Positions 43,393 to 52,900 of a stretch of DNA of 55,177 bases are shown here, in pieces. Both the position numbers and the translations under genes were made by a program. The DNA comes from a virus. Below the pieces are notes generated by a model. It was given only the letters and a program-made list of their open reading frames with translations. It was not told the DNA's origin and made no database searches. Each line of letters starts with the position of its first letter. The stretch's first letter is position 1. The stretch spans positions 1 to 55,177 of IMG/VR virus record IMGVR_UViG_3300034101_000800. The stretch is one strand, 5' to 3'.

Positions 43393-44145
43393 TTATCCTA
43401 CTATGAAATCGGGAGGAAGTTCAAATGAGGCGCGCATCTCCGCTTCTAGTTTGTCTGCTTCTGCTTTTGCATCCTCGTATATTGCCTTACCATCGAATGT
43501 AACTCCACCAGGCAACTGAATTCCGCTGTACTTGGACAGATTCTGCCCCCATTGCATCTTGACTAATGCGGTAGCATACTTCTTCAAGAAGTGATTGTCG
43601 TACACATCGGGATAGTTGGCTGGATTGACTTGTGAGTACACCTCAAATATCAGATTGGTGCCTACAGGAAAATCAACATCCCATTCAGCGTCAATGAACA
43701 ACTGGTTGGTGATGCGATTCCATCTGATCTGCTTTTCTGGCTCTAGCATCTGCTGAATCAAAGAAAGACGCTGCTGAACTATAGTCCAGTTGGCTAGATC
43801 CATTTCGATCAGGTTGTTGAAGTCTTGCAGGCTGTACTGAAATCTGGCGCCAAACACATTGTCTGTGCTAGTTTGTGATTCTCCACCAATCGGATACATG
43901 TTCACTATCGATAGGATATTGGGATTATCAATAGCGATATACTCCCGATCCATATCGGTTTGGGTGATCGTGTACGGTAGATAAATCCTCTCAACGCCGT
44001 CGTAGTGGTATTCGCCCAAGAACTGAACAGCATCATCAACGCGATCTTCCACCTGAGCGTCATCCACATTGATCTCAATGACAGGCGCGCCTAGTTTACG
44101 GTAGATGTAATCCTTGAGTTTCTTACGAGAATTGACTGTTGCCAT
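43393..44145 (-). CDS. 13: Neck protein gp13
   Basis: Head-completion/neck protein binding gp14 under the portal. A 250-residue protein (T4: 309). SRKKLKDYIYRKLGAPVIEI and VEDRVDDAVQFLGEYHYDG at the N-terminus and YATALVKMQWGQNLSKYSG near the C-terminus are characteristic. GGGAGA lies before the ATG. Confidence 0.92.
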   Translation of the reverse strand: MATVNSRKKLKDYIYRKLGAPVIEINVDDAQVEDRVDDAVQFLGEYHYDGVERIYLPYTITQTDMDREYIAIDNPNILSIVNMYPIGGESQTSTDNVFGARFQYSLQDFNNLIEMDLANWTIVQQRLSLIQQMLEPEKQIRWNRITNQLFIDAEWDVDFPVGTNLIFEVYSQVNPANYPDVYDNHFLKKYATALVKMQWGQNLSKYSGIQLPGGVTFDGKAIYEDAKAEADKLEAEMRASFELPPDFIVG

Positions 44146-44195
44146 GGCATATCTCCCGTGGTATGTATGGTTCTGAGATTATGCCAATCTAGCAG

Positions 44196-44558
44196 TTAGT
44201 TGCTGTTTGGTCTGCTTGGTAGTGGAGCAGCAAACATAAACCGCACAGAAGCCATCTCACGAACGGTAAATGCCAGTCCTGCGGCGTCTGCTTCTTCAGG
44301 AAGCAGGGGAACAAAAGATCCTAGATCAGCAGTCGTGGTGTTCAGGTATTCTGCAAACTGCTGAGACAGTTCATCGGGTGACTTTTCTTCTCCATCTGAC
44401 TGCAACGAGTCGCGGAATCTTTCAATAGCGATCAGATGCGGATTCAGCATATCAATGATGTCAACCAACTTGATGGCAACCGCTGCTGAGAATGGTCTAT
44501 TGGCAAGAACATTCAGAGAAGGTGCTGCTTGAAACACTTGTGCATACGAAATCTTCAT
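44196..44558 (-). CDS. Hypothetical protein beside the neck genes
   Basis: A 120-residue mostly helical protein without a recognised family. It reads KISYAQVFQAAPSLNVLANR, then AVAIKLVDIIDMLNPHLIAI and an acidic middle (QSDGEEKSPDELSQQFAEYL). Translation starts at the ATG at 44558 behind a perfect AAAGGAGATACC site; an earlier in-frame start has no such signal. Lying just after the fibre genes, it could be an assembly chaperone, by position only. Confidence 0.6.
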   Translation of the reverse strand: MKISYAQVFQAAPSLNVLANRPFSAAVAIKLVDIIDMLNPHLIAIERFRDSLQSDGEEKSPDELSQQFAEYLNTTTADLGSFVPLLPEEADAAGLAFTVREMASVRFMFAAPLPSRPNSN

Positions 44559-44581
44559 GGTATCTCCTTTAGTTATCACTT

Positions 44582-45097
44582 TCACTGGACCCCGAAAACG
44601 CTGTCAACACCGTTGTTTTTGCGATTTGCGGGGTATTTATTCTTGATATGTATTCGTTGAGACTGTATCTCTTGCACTCTTTGCATAGCCTTTGGGTTTG
44701 ATTCCACGACGAGTTCCCATAGAGCAACAATCAACTCATCGATGCCAGGATACTCTAGTTTTCTCTTTTCTGAATACGGGGTGGTCATTGCGTCTATTAG
44801 CCCGTCAATCTCTGCTGATTCTTCCTGTATGTTATCTGCTATTGCCTTTATGCTTTGAATGTTGGCAATATACTGATCCAGTTGTGGATACGGATGTGGC
44901 GCTCTAACATTGCGGGAGCCATTGTGTTGAAAATGATATCCTTGCTTGGTCTGTGGATCTACTGTATAGCGAACAGATTTGATACCTGTCGGCAAAGTAT
45001 ATTGCGGATCAAAAATCAACAAGGCTTCTAGTGGAATTCTGACTCCGTTTATCGAAATAGTATTGTCGGATCGATGAATAAAGGAATTATGAGTCAT
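44582..45097 (-). CDS. Fibre-associated small protein (tail assembly-like)
   Basis: A 171-residue protein. The N-terminal part looks like a short structural domain (ISINGVRIPLEALLIFDPQY, VRYTVDPQTKQGYHF). The C-terminal part has LEYPGIDELIVALWELVVE and a helical end RIHIKNKYP, a pattern common in small proteins encoded beside phage tail fibres. An in-frame GTG at 45106 overlaps the upstream stop; the ATG at 45097 is preferred although neither has a good Shine-Dalgarno. Role inferred from position. Confidence 0.6.
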   Translation of the reverse strand: MTHNSFIHRSDNTISINGVRIPLEALLIFDPQYTLPTGIKSVRYTVDPQTKQGYHFQHNGSRNVRAPHPYPQLDQYIANIQSIKAIADNIQEESAEIDGLIDAMTTPYSEKRKLEYPGIDELIVALWELVVESNPKAMQRVQEIQSQRIHIKNKYPANRKNNGVDSVFGVQ

Positions 45098-45098
45098 T

Positions 45099-46931
45099 TT
45101 AATCACTAAGCAGCCAATTAGACACCCCGTTTAGACCGTGGTTAGGAATATGATCGCCAACTTTAGTAATTGCTAAAGTACCATCAGCCTTTGCGTATAC
45201 TGTTCCTTTTGGAAGTGTAAATGTTGCGTTTGGGCCAATCCATCTGCTACTTGCTGCATTCCAAGTGTATCTTCTAATAGAAACTCGACCAGTAGCGTCT
45301 GTGTGAGTGCTGTAAAGTAGTTCTCCATCTGCAGACCCCGATCCTTTGGATCCTGTGGGATTGTTATCTACCCCGTTTACGGTGCTGTTGATTCCGGGCA
45401 AGAAAGGCATGACCAAGAATCCACGAACAAAGGTGTCTCCTGTAGTTGCTCTTACAGTAAATACAGGTGCATTGGAAGCAACTATGTTTCGGTATTCTCC
45501 GTTGGTTACTGCATCGGTTGGATTTGGTGCAATAGTAAACTGCCTTGCAGTTAAATCACTTCTGCTTCCAGTAGTTACTGAGGTGTCATACGATACATCT
45601 CCGTTTTCCAAAAACAACGAGAACTCATCGTTATTGTTGTCTCCTGACTTTACTTTGATTCCACCGCCATCGGGGTGTTTGTTTAGAAAGCCAGCAACAA
45701 AAGAGCCCGGATTTGCATAACCGTTGTCGTAAAACATGCTTCCAAATCCAGGCAAGAATCCAAACCTACCTGTAGATTGAGATGTGCTTACTAGAACTTG
45801 CTGCTGTTTGTCGTAGTAAACGGCCGTTGCGGGATCTCCTGCAGCACCTGTAAGAATAATATCCGCAGGATTTGCAGCAACTGCTCCAAAGAGTCTTGCG
45901 TATGTGGAGCCTCCTGACGCCGTAGAAGGATATCCTTCTTGATCTAGTATTTCCTCAGTATTAGCGTCTGCGGTTACCGGGGCTCCGTCTTCTATCAAGA
46001 ATCCACTAGGTAATAGTCGTGTACCTGCTCCAACGGCCATCTTGACTGCTGGCCAGGTTTGAGATGTGTCTTCGCCAATGACAAATTCGGTTCCGTTCCA
46101 GTCCACTACTGCTTGATGTTGCCTTACTACCTTTAGTAAAGAAAAGTCTACTGCTTGGCCGTTTGGTAGTGAAACTGATTCTACTACCTTGAACGCTTCA
46201 TTTTCCCCACCAGTTCTATTACTGTCTAGTCTGATAGTAAGTCCAGCCGGAGATGATATTTCATTCAGGCCGCCACCTTCTGTAAATGAAGCACCTACAT
46301 TTACACTAACTGTATTGCCTTGTATAGAAATTCCGTCTCCGGCAACCATTATGTCTTCAACCCGAGCAAAATATGTTTCTTTTGTGGTGGGATGTTTTGT
46401 TAGCAACCGCCCTGTTTTAAGACTATTCTGTACTGCATCAAGTTCCGCATCTGTATGTGACTTGATGGGAGTCTTGAAAATCAGGTATTCGGAGGTTGTA
46501 TCTGTGCCCACACCTCCCTGATAGTATTGAATTCTGCCCTTAATGTTTCCAGCCTCTACCCCGTTTCCCCACACCATCATGTTTCCAACCACTTCTAGTG
46601 TGTAGTTGGGCCTTCCACTAGGAAGATTAATACCAAGTCTTATGTCATTTACTTGAGGCACTCCGTTTAAGTTTAAAGAAGCAGCAAGAGTCATGCCTTT
46701 TGCAACTGCATCGGACCAAACAGAAGTTTCTGTTTGGTCTTTAACGGAAACATAAAAATCTAGTACTGCATTCTTGGTGAAGGGATACATGTCTCCGATG
46801 AGAGGTTTAAAGTTAACAAAAGTTCCACCCTGACCAAGAAGCGGATCAAACCTAAGCATATCTCCGGCCTCTGCGCTCGGGGCGTTAATGATACTGCCAG
46901 GTATTGGAATTCGTATTGCGCTGTTTGCCAT
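45099..46931 (-). CDS. Fibre-like structural protein
   Basis: A 610-residue beta-rich protein of low Cys content. It opens with RIPIPGSIINAPSAEAGDML and LGINLPSGRPNYTLEVVGNM, a chaperone-free fibre style found in marine myovirus long proteins, and ends with a compact domain (LLYSTHTDATGRVSIRRYTW). No enzymatic motif seen. Perfect AAGGAG before the ATG and a late promoter 16 bases further. It precedes the neck genes and follows the giant fibre gene, so it is probably part of the same distal tail structure. Confidence 0.6.
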   Translation of the reverse strand: MANSAIRIPIPGSIINAPSAEAGDMLRFDPLLGQGGTFVNFKPLIGDMYPFTKNAVLDFYVSVKDQTETSVWSDAVAKGMTLAASLNLNGVPQVNDIRLGINLPSGRPNYTLEVVGNMMVWGNGVEAGNIKGRIQYYQGGVGTDTTSEYLIFKTPIKSHTDAELDAVQNSLKTGRLLTKHPTTKETYFARVEDIMVAGDGISIQGNTVSVNVGASFTEGGGLNEISSPAGLTIRLDSNRTGGENEAFKVVESVSLPNGQAVDFSLLKVVRQHQAVVDWNGTEFVIGEDTSQTWPAVKMAVGAGTRLLPSGFLIEDGAPVTADANTEEILDQEGYPSTASGGSTYARLFGAVAANPADIILTGAAGDPATAVYYDKQQQVLVSTSQSTGRFGFLPGFGSMFYDNGYANPGSFVAGFLNKHPDGGGIKVKSGDNNNDEFSLFLENGDVSYDTSVTTGSRSDLTARQFTIAPNPTDAVTNGEYRNIVASNAPVFTVRATTGDTFVRGFLVMPFLPGINSTVNGVDNNPTGSKGSGSADGELLYSTHTDATGRVSIRRYTWNAASSRWIGPNATFTLPKGTVYAKADGTLAITKVGDHIPNHGLNGVSNWLLSD

Positions 46932-46946
46932 GGTTACTCCTTGTGA

Positions 46947-46954
46947 TATTTATG
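46947..46954 (-). promoter_or_regulatory. Late promoter for the 610-residue fibre-like gene
   Basis: CATAAATA (CTACATAAATATCACAAGG) on the minus strand, just after the giant gene's stop codon and 16 bases before the next ATG. Confidence 0.65.
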
Positions 46955-46959
46955 TAGCA

Positions 46960-49900
46960 TCATGCCGGTGCCGGTGGTGGAACTGATAAGGCGTCCAAGT
47001 CTACTGAACTCCCTACTCCGGTAGTAAATGCGGTTACTGGGAACAGGTTGATAGTCTCTAGAATGCCATCATACGCCTCTTGGCCACCGAGTGCAGTAAC
47101 AACATTCCACTCCGGCAAATACGTTCCAGTTTCAACCCACACCTTGACTGCATTGCTGTAGTGCAACTGGTAAGCAGACCATGCAAACTTGATAAATCTA
47201 TGCAAAGCAGGAGCGTACCATCCTTGACCTGTTCCTATACCGGCCATCGCACCCAACCGAGGATCGTTAGGATCGCTTGGATCTGCATTGTCTAGTAGTG
47301 CAACCCGATACAGTTTTCTCCACAAGTTTATTTCATTGTACAGCGCCTGCCGTTCAGAGGTATAACTTCTGCCATCAGTATGCCTGTATGGCCAGTTTAA
47401 TCCGTCCGGTGTGTTGGGGGTCTGGGGATGCGAAGCAATCCAGGCTGCGAGTGTTTGGTTGGATTCCAGCCCAAGTCTTGCAATTTCTTGACGCATTGCC
47501 AGTGGATACCTATCAATAACCGAATACCATCTAGCAACTTTAAGATCTTCTCCGTTCGAACCGGGATCGTCATACCCCCATCTAGTTCCATCAGGACCAG
47601 TTATACTGGTGGGGAAATCAGTAATGAGATACTGTGTGATATTTGGATTGGTTGCAGATACTGATGTCCACCAAGCGCCTTGTTGGACGGTTTGGCTTGC
47701 TGAAAGAGTTTGAGGGTACGCAGTAGTCCACCACATAACTGCACCCGGTTCTTTGATGCCTGCGTCGATAATTGGCTGGATTTGAAGGTCTATGAAATCT
47801 CGAACGCTGAGTACTTTGTCCCAACATCTCCAGTTTTCGTAACAGTCGCCTACTACTCCGCTAGGAGAGGTGGCCTCATTGCCTGCTCCGCGGCCTTGGC
47901 AGTCAGGATTACACATGGTGGTGAAGAACCAACCACGATACTCACTACCGCGTTCTATAGCATTACCTGCGCCCCAAAGCAGGGAACTAACTGCAGCGTA
48001 AACCGGTTTACCGGTACGCGCAGATATTTCTAGTCGATCTTTCAGGCACTCTGACCAAGATTGGGCAACCTGCTGCGCGCCGGCCCACGGAGTTTGCTTA
48101 AAGTACGGTGAGTAGTAAGGGCCTTGTGGGTTGTTGTTGTTTACGTTTCCATTCACGCCGGTGCCTATAACTGCGGAACTGTAAAGAGTATACAGAGTGG
48201 GCTGTATGTAATCAGATGCATCTATAATGCTTTGCACTCGATCAAGCGAATACGTTTTAAGGTCATTTCGGAGATCTTGATCAAGATTGATGTAGTAATT
48301 GCCTATACTATTGCCGAGGCCGTCGCGTAAGAGCGGCGAGCCCCACAGATCTACAGTTGGGAATCCATAGTAACCTGTTGGTTTACCTGCAAATCCCATA
48401 TCTGCTTCCGGTGCGGTTCTCATGTAGTTTGCAAGAGCAACCAAGTTGTCTACCATTGTGCGGTAGGTAACCTCAATGTTTTCTCCGCTGGTTCCGCTTA
48501 ACTGATGATAGATGTAGTCCTTTGATTCAGGAAGCAGAGGATCTATCCGCACAGCCTCCGGGCAGTTGTTTCTGTCTGGACATCCTCTTTGCTCCCAGTC
48601 TGTATAGTTGCTCCAATAGTTAAAGATTGATTGAGGATATAAAACTTCTCCAGTTTTAAACTCAAAGTCCAAGTTTGTAATCGTATACTCGTCTATACCT
48701 CTGGCATCCTGGAAATTGGAGTCTGATCGTTGCAGGCCCCATCCCCAACGGCCACGAACACTTCGATTGCACTTCGACCTACTCGCTTCAGAGGTTACTG
48801 ACCATTGCAAATCCGTTGTGTTGGCTGACCAAACTGCACCGGTGCCGTCGGTGCTGGTGGGCCCGTTAGGATCACATGGTCTACCAAGAGCATCAAATCT
48901 GGGACCAGTAATCATAATCCAGTAGTTGTTACGAGGATCTTCTCCACCAGGCTCACCTAAAGCGTATGGCCATTGTTCTACATTATTTTCGTACAGGAAG
49001 AAGCACATGCCTCCGTACATGGAACCCAAAACCTGTTCGTATTGCCAGTCTAGTTCCTTTGACGGGATTTCTCCGTAGAACAAAGTAAACTGCGGCTGTG
49101 GCGGAAGTGGTGGACAAAGATCGGGAATAAGCGTACTACTACATGTGCGTCCAACGCCTTCAAACTGGTATACACTCGATTGCGCCCCGAGCGCAACAGC
49201 AAAACATTGTTGCGATGAGGAAACATCCGTACAAAGCGTTTGTTGTGTTGGAGTTCCTTGGTTCAAGCAATAGAAACAGGCTCCAACAGTTGCCGGTGTC
49301 CCTGTTGGTGTGGGAGTGGGTGTGCTTGTAGGTGTAAGTGTTGGTGTGTTTGTGGGTGTTTGTGTCTGTGTAGGCGTCTGTGTTGGTGTTTGTGTAGGCG
49401 TCTGTGTAGGAGTTTCTGTGGGTGTGGGTGTGTTTGTAGGCGTTTGTGTAGGTGTTTGGGTCTGTGTTGGCGTCTGTGTTGGCGTCTGTGTTGGGGTTTC
49501 TGTGGGTGTTTGTGTCTGTGTGGGCGTCTGTGTTGGCGTCTGTGTGGGTGTTTCCGCCGGAGTACCACCTGGCGTCTGTGTAGGCGTCTGTGTAGGCGTC
49601 TGTGTAGGCGTCTGTGTAGGAGTTTCTGTGGGTGTGGGTGTGTTTGTGGGCGTTTGTGTGGGTGAATGTGTGGATGTTGGTGTTACAGATGCAGAGGCAC
49701 CAGGCGTCTGCGTGGGTGTCTGTGTTGGTGTTTGTGTAGGTGTGTTCGTGGGCGTTTGTGTTGGACTACCAGTTGGTGTTTGCGTGGGTGTTGGTGTTGT
49801 AGTCGGAGTTTGTGTTTGCGATAGCGTTTCTGTTACAGACGGGGTTGGAGTCTGTGTAGCAGAGACTGTATGAGATGGTGTTACTGTTGGTGTAACTGTT

Positions 49901-52900
49901 CTAGTAACTGTCGTGGTGGGGGTTACGGTAACAGAAGGCGTTACTGTTACTGTTGGTGTGGGATCCGGTACGACTTCTTCTTCGGCGTCTGTGCCACACG
50001 CAAACGTATTTTGCCAGTTAGGTATACATTGATACGCACTACGGCATGCAGTTTCTTCATCACATATCGTGGTGGTTCTGCCTATTGCTCCAGTTGTGGT
50101 GATTTCTGAATTGTTATAGAGAGGTAGTTCTGAATCTGCAATCCATGAGAATCTAAGTCTACGCAATCCACCAGTTCCGTCTAGTTTCTTTATGCCGGTT
50201 TCAACTGTAAATTTACGAGAATCCGCTTGCTCAACATTTATATCAAACACCGAAGTTGCGCCTTGTTCTGGCGTGATGAAAATGTTTGGGTTGTTTCTCT
50301 TTGTTCGTTTTAGTTGAACCAGTTTAAACATGCCTGGGTTTAGACTCACAGATTCCATAGAAACTGTCATGGTACTGGTTCCAGTTTCATAGAACCTCTG
50401 ACACTTTTCTAGTGTCTTGTACTGGTCTTCGTACACATAGTCGTGTGCTTCATTTCCTTCTTCCAATTGTACATTGGCAAGACTTACTACTCCTGTATAA
50501 ACAAAGTCATCCAAACTGTGCAAACACGGAGAAGATTTAATCACTTCCGGTGCATTAGATGGAGTTACGCTTGGGGTTGGAGTATGTGTAGGAGTTGGTG
50601 TATGTGAAGGAGTTTGTGTAGGCGTCTTTGTAGGCGTCTTTGTAGGCGTCTGTGTGGGTGTCTGTGTCTTTGTAGGCGTCTGCGTAGGTGTCTGTGTAGG
50701 TGTGTTTGTGGGCGTGCTTGTGGGTGTTTGTGTTGGTGTAGGTGTCTTTGTAGGCGTCTTTGTGGGTGTGTGTGTTGGTGTAGGTGTCTTTGTAGGCGTC
50801 TTTGTGGGTGTCTGTGTAGGAGTTTGGGTTGGTGTAGGTGTCTGTGTAGGCGTCTGTGTAGGTGTTTCGGTTGGTGTCTGCGTAGGCGTCTGTGTAGGAG
50901 TTTGGGTTGGTGTCTGTGTAAGTGTTTCGGTTGGTGTCTGCGTAGGTGTCTGTGTAGGTGTTTCGGTGGGTGTCTGCGTTGGTGTCTGTGTCTGCGAAGG
51001 CGTCTGTGTGGGTGTCTGTGTGGGTGTTTCCGCCGGAGTACCGTTCGGTGTCCGCGAAGGCGTCTGTGTAGGTGTTTCGGTGGGTGTCTGCGTTGGTGTC
51101 TGTGTGGGTGTCTGTGTCTGCGAAGGCGTCTGTGTGGGTGTCTGTGTCTGTGAAGGCGTCTGTGTGGGTGTGTTTGTAGGCGTCTGTGTAGGCGTCTGTG
51201 TAGGAGTTTGGGTTGGTGTAGGTGTCTGTGTAGGAGTTTGGGTTGGTGTAGGCGTCTGTGTAGGTGTTTGGGTTGGTGTCTGTGTAGGTGTTTGGGTTGG
51301 TGTCTGTGTGGGTGTCTGTGTCTGTGTGGGTGTTTGTGTTGGTGTCTGTGTCTGCGAAGGCGTCTGTGTTGGAGTTTCTGTCGGTGTCTGTGATGGCGTT
51401 TGTGTTGGTGTCTGTGTCTGCGAAGGCGTCTGTGTTGGAGTTTCTGTCGGTGTTTGTGATGGCGTTTGTGTTGGTGTCTGTGTCTGCGAAGGCGTCTGTG
51501 TAGGTGTTTCGGTGGGTGTCTGCGTTGGTGTCTGTGTTGGTGTCTGTGTCTGCGAAGGCGTCTGTGTAGGTGTTTCGGTGGGTGTCTGCGTTGGTGTCTG
51601 TGTGGGTGTCTGTGTCTGCGAAGGCGTCTGTGTGGGTGTTTGAGTTGGTGTTTCTGCAGGCGTCTGCGTGGGTGTCTGTGTGGGTGTGTTTGTAGGCGTC
51701 TGTGTAGGTGTCTGTGTAGCCGTCTGTGAAGGCGTCTGCGAAGGCGTCTGCGTGGGTGTGTTTGTAGGCGTCTGTGTAGGCGTCTGTGTAGGCGTCTGTG
51801 TGGGTGTTTGAGTTGGTGTCTGTGTCTGCGAAGGCGTCTGTGTAGGTGTTTGGGTTGGTGTCTGTGTAGGCGTCTGTGTAGGAGTTTGGGTTGGTGTAGG
51901 TGTCTGTGTAGGTGTTTGGGTTGGTGTCTGTGTAGGCGTCTGTGTGGGTGTCTGTGTCTGCGAAGGCGTCTGTGTGGGAGTTTCTGTGGGTGTCTGTGTG
52001 GGTGTGTTTGTAGGCGTCTGTGTCTGTGTAGGTGTTTGGGTTGGTGTCTGTGTGGGTGTTTGGGTTGGTGTCTGTGTCTGTGAAGGCGTCTGCGAAGGCG
52101 TCTGCGTGGGTGTGTTTGTAGGCGTCTGTGATGGCGTTTGTGTTGGTGTCTGTGTCTGTGAAGGCGTCTGTGTGGGTGTTTGAGTTGGTGTCTGTGTGGG
52201 TGTTTGAGTTGGTGTCTGTGTCTGCGTGGGTGTGTTTGTAGGCGTCTGTGTAGGCGTCTGTGTGGGAGTTTCTGTGGGTGTGTGTGTGGGTGTCTGTGTA
52301 GGTGTCTGTGTAGGTGTAGGTGTTTCTGTGGGCGTATGTGAAGGCGTTTGTGTCTGAGAGGGTGTTTGTGTTGGAGTTGGTGTTTGAGTCGGACATATAT
52401 CGGTGACATCAGCACATGTACTACCTACACCGTACCACCTCCAGCAGTTCGGAAACGCACCCGACGCTAACGCCGCGCCGAGGCATCCGCCTTCGCCCTG
52501 CGTAATGGTGCATTCTTCCACTTGCTGCGGTGTACCACAGAATTTACAAACCCAACAGGCTCCGAATCCACCCGTTGGTGTAATAGTAGGAGTGGGTGTC
52601 TGTGTGGGAGTTTCTGTGGGTGTCTGTGTGGGTGTGGGAGTTTCGGTGGGTGTCTGTGTGGGTGTCTGTGTGGGAGTTTCTGTGGGTGTCTGTGTAGGTG
52701 TCTGTGTAGGTGTCTGTGTAGGTGTCTGTGTTGGTGTCTGTGTCTGTGAAGGCGTCTGTGTGGGTGTTTGAGTTGGTGTCTGTGATGGCGTTTGTGTTGG
52801 TGTCTGTGTCTGTGAAGGCGTCTGTGTTGGAGTTTCTGTCGGTGTTTGTGATGGCGTTTGTGTTGGTGTCTGTGTCTGTGAAGGCGTCTGTGTAGGCGTG

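Noticed and set aside
50555-52415. Two other minus-strand frames of over 600 codons within tract III
   Set aside because: Shifted readings of the same repeat (Asp/Thr- and His/Arg-rich); the sense frame is fixed by the flanking folded domains.
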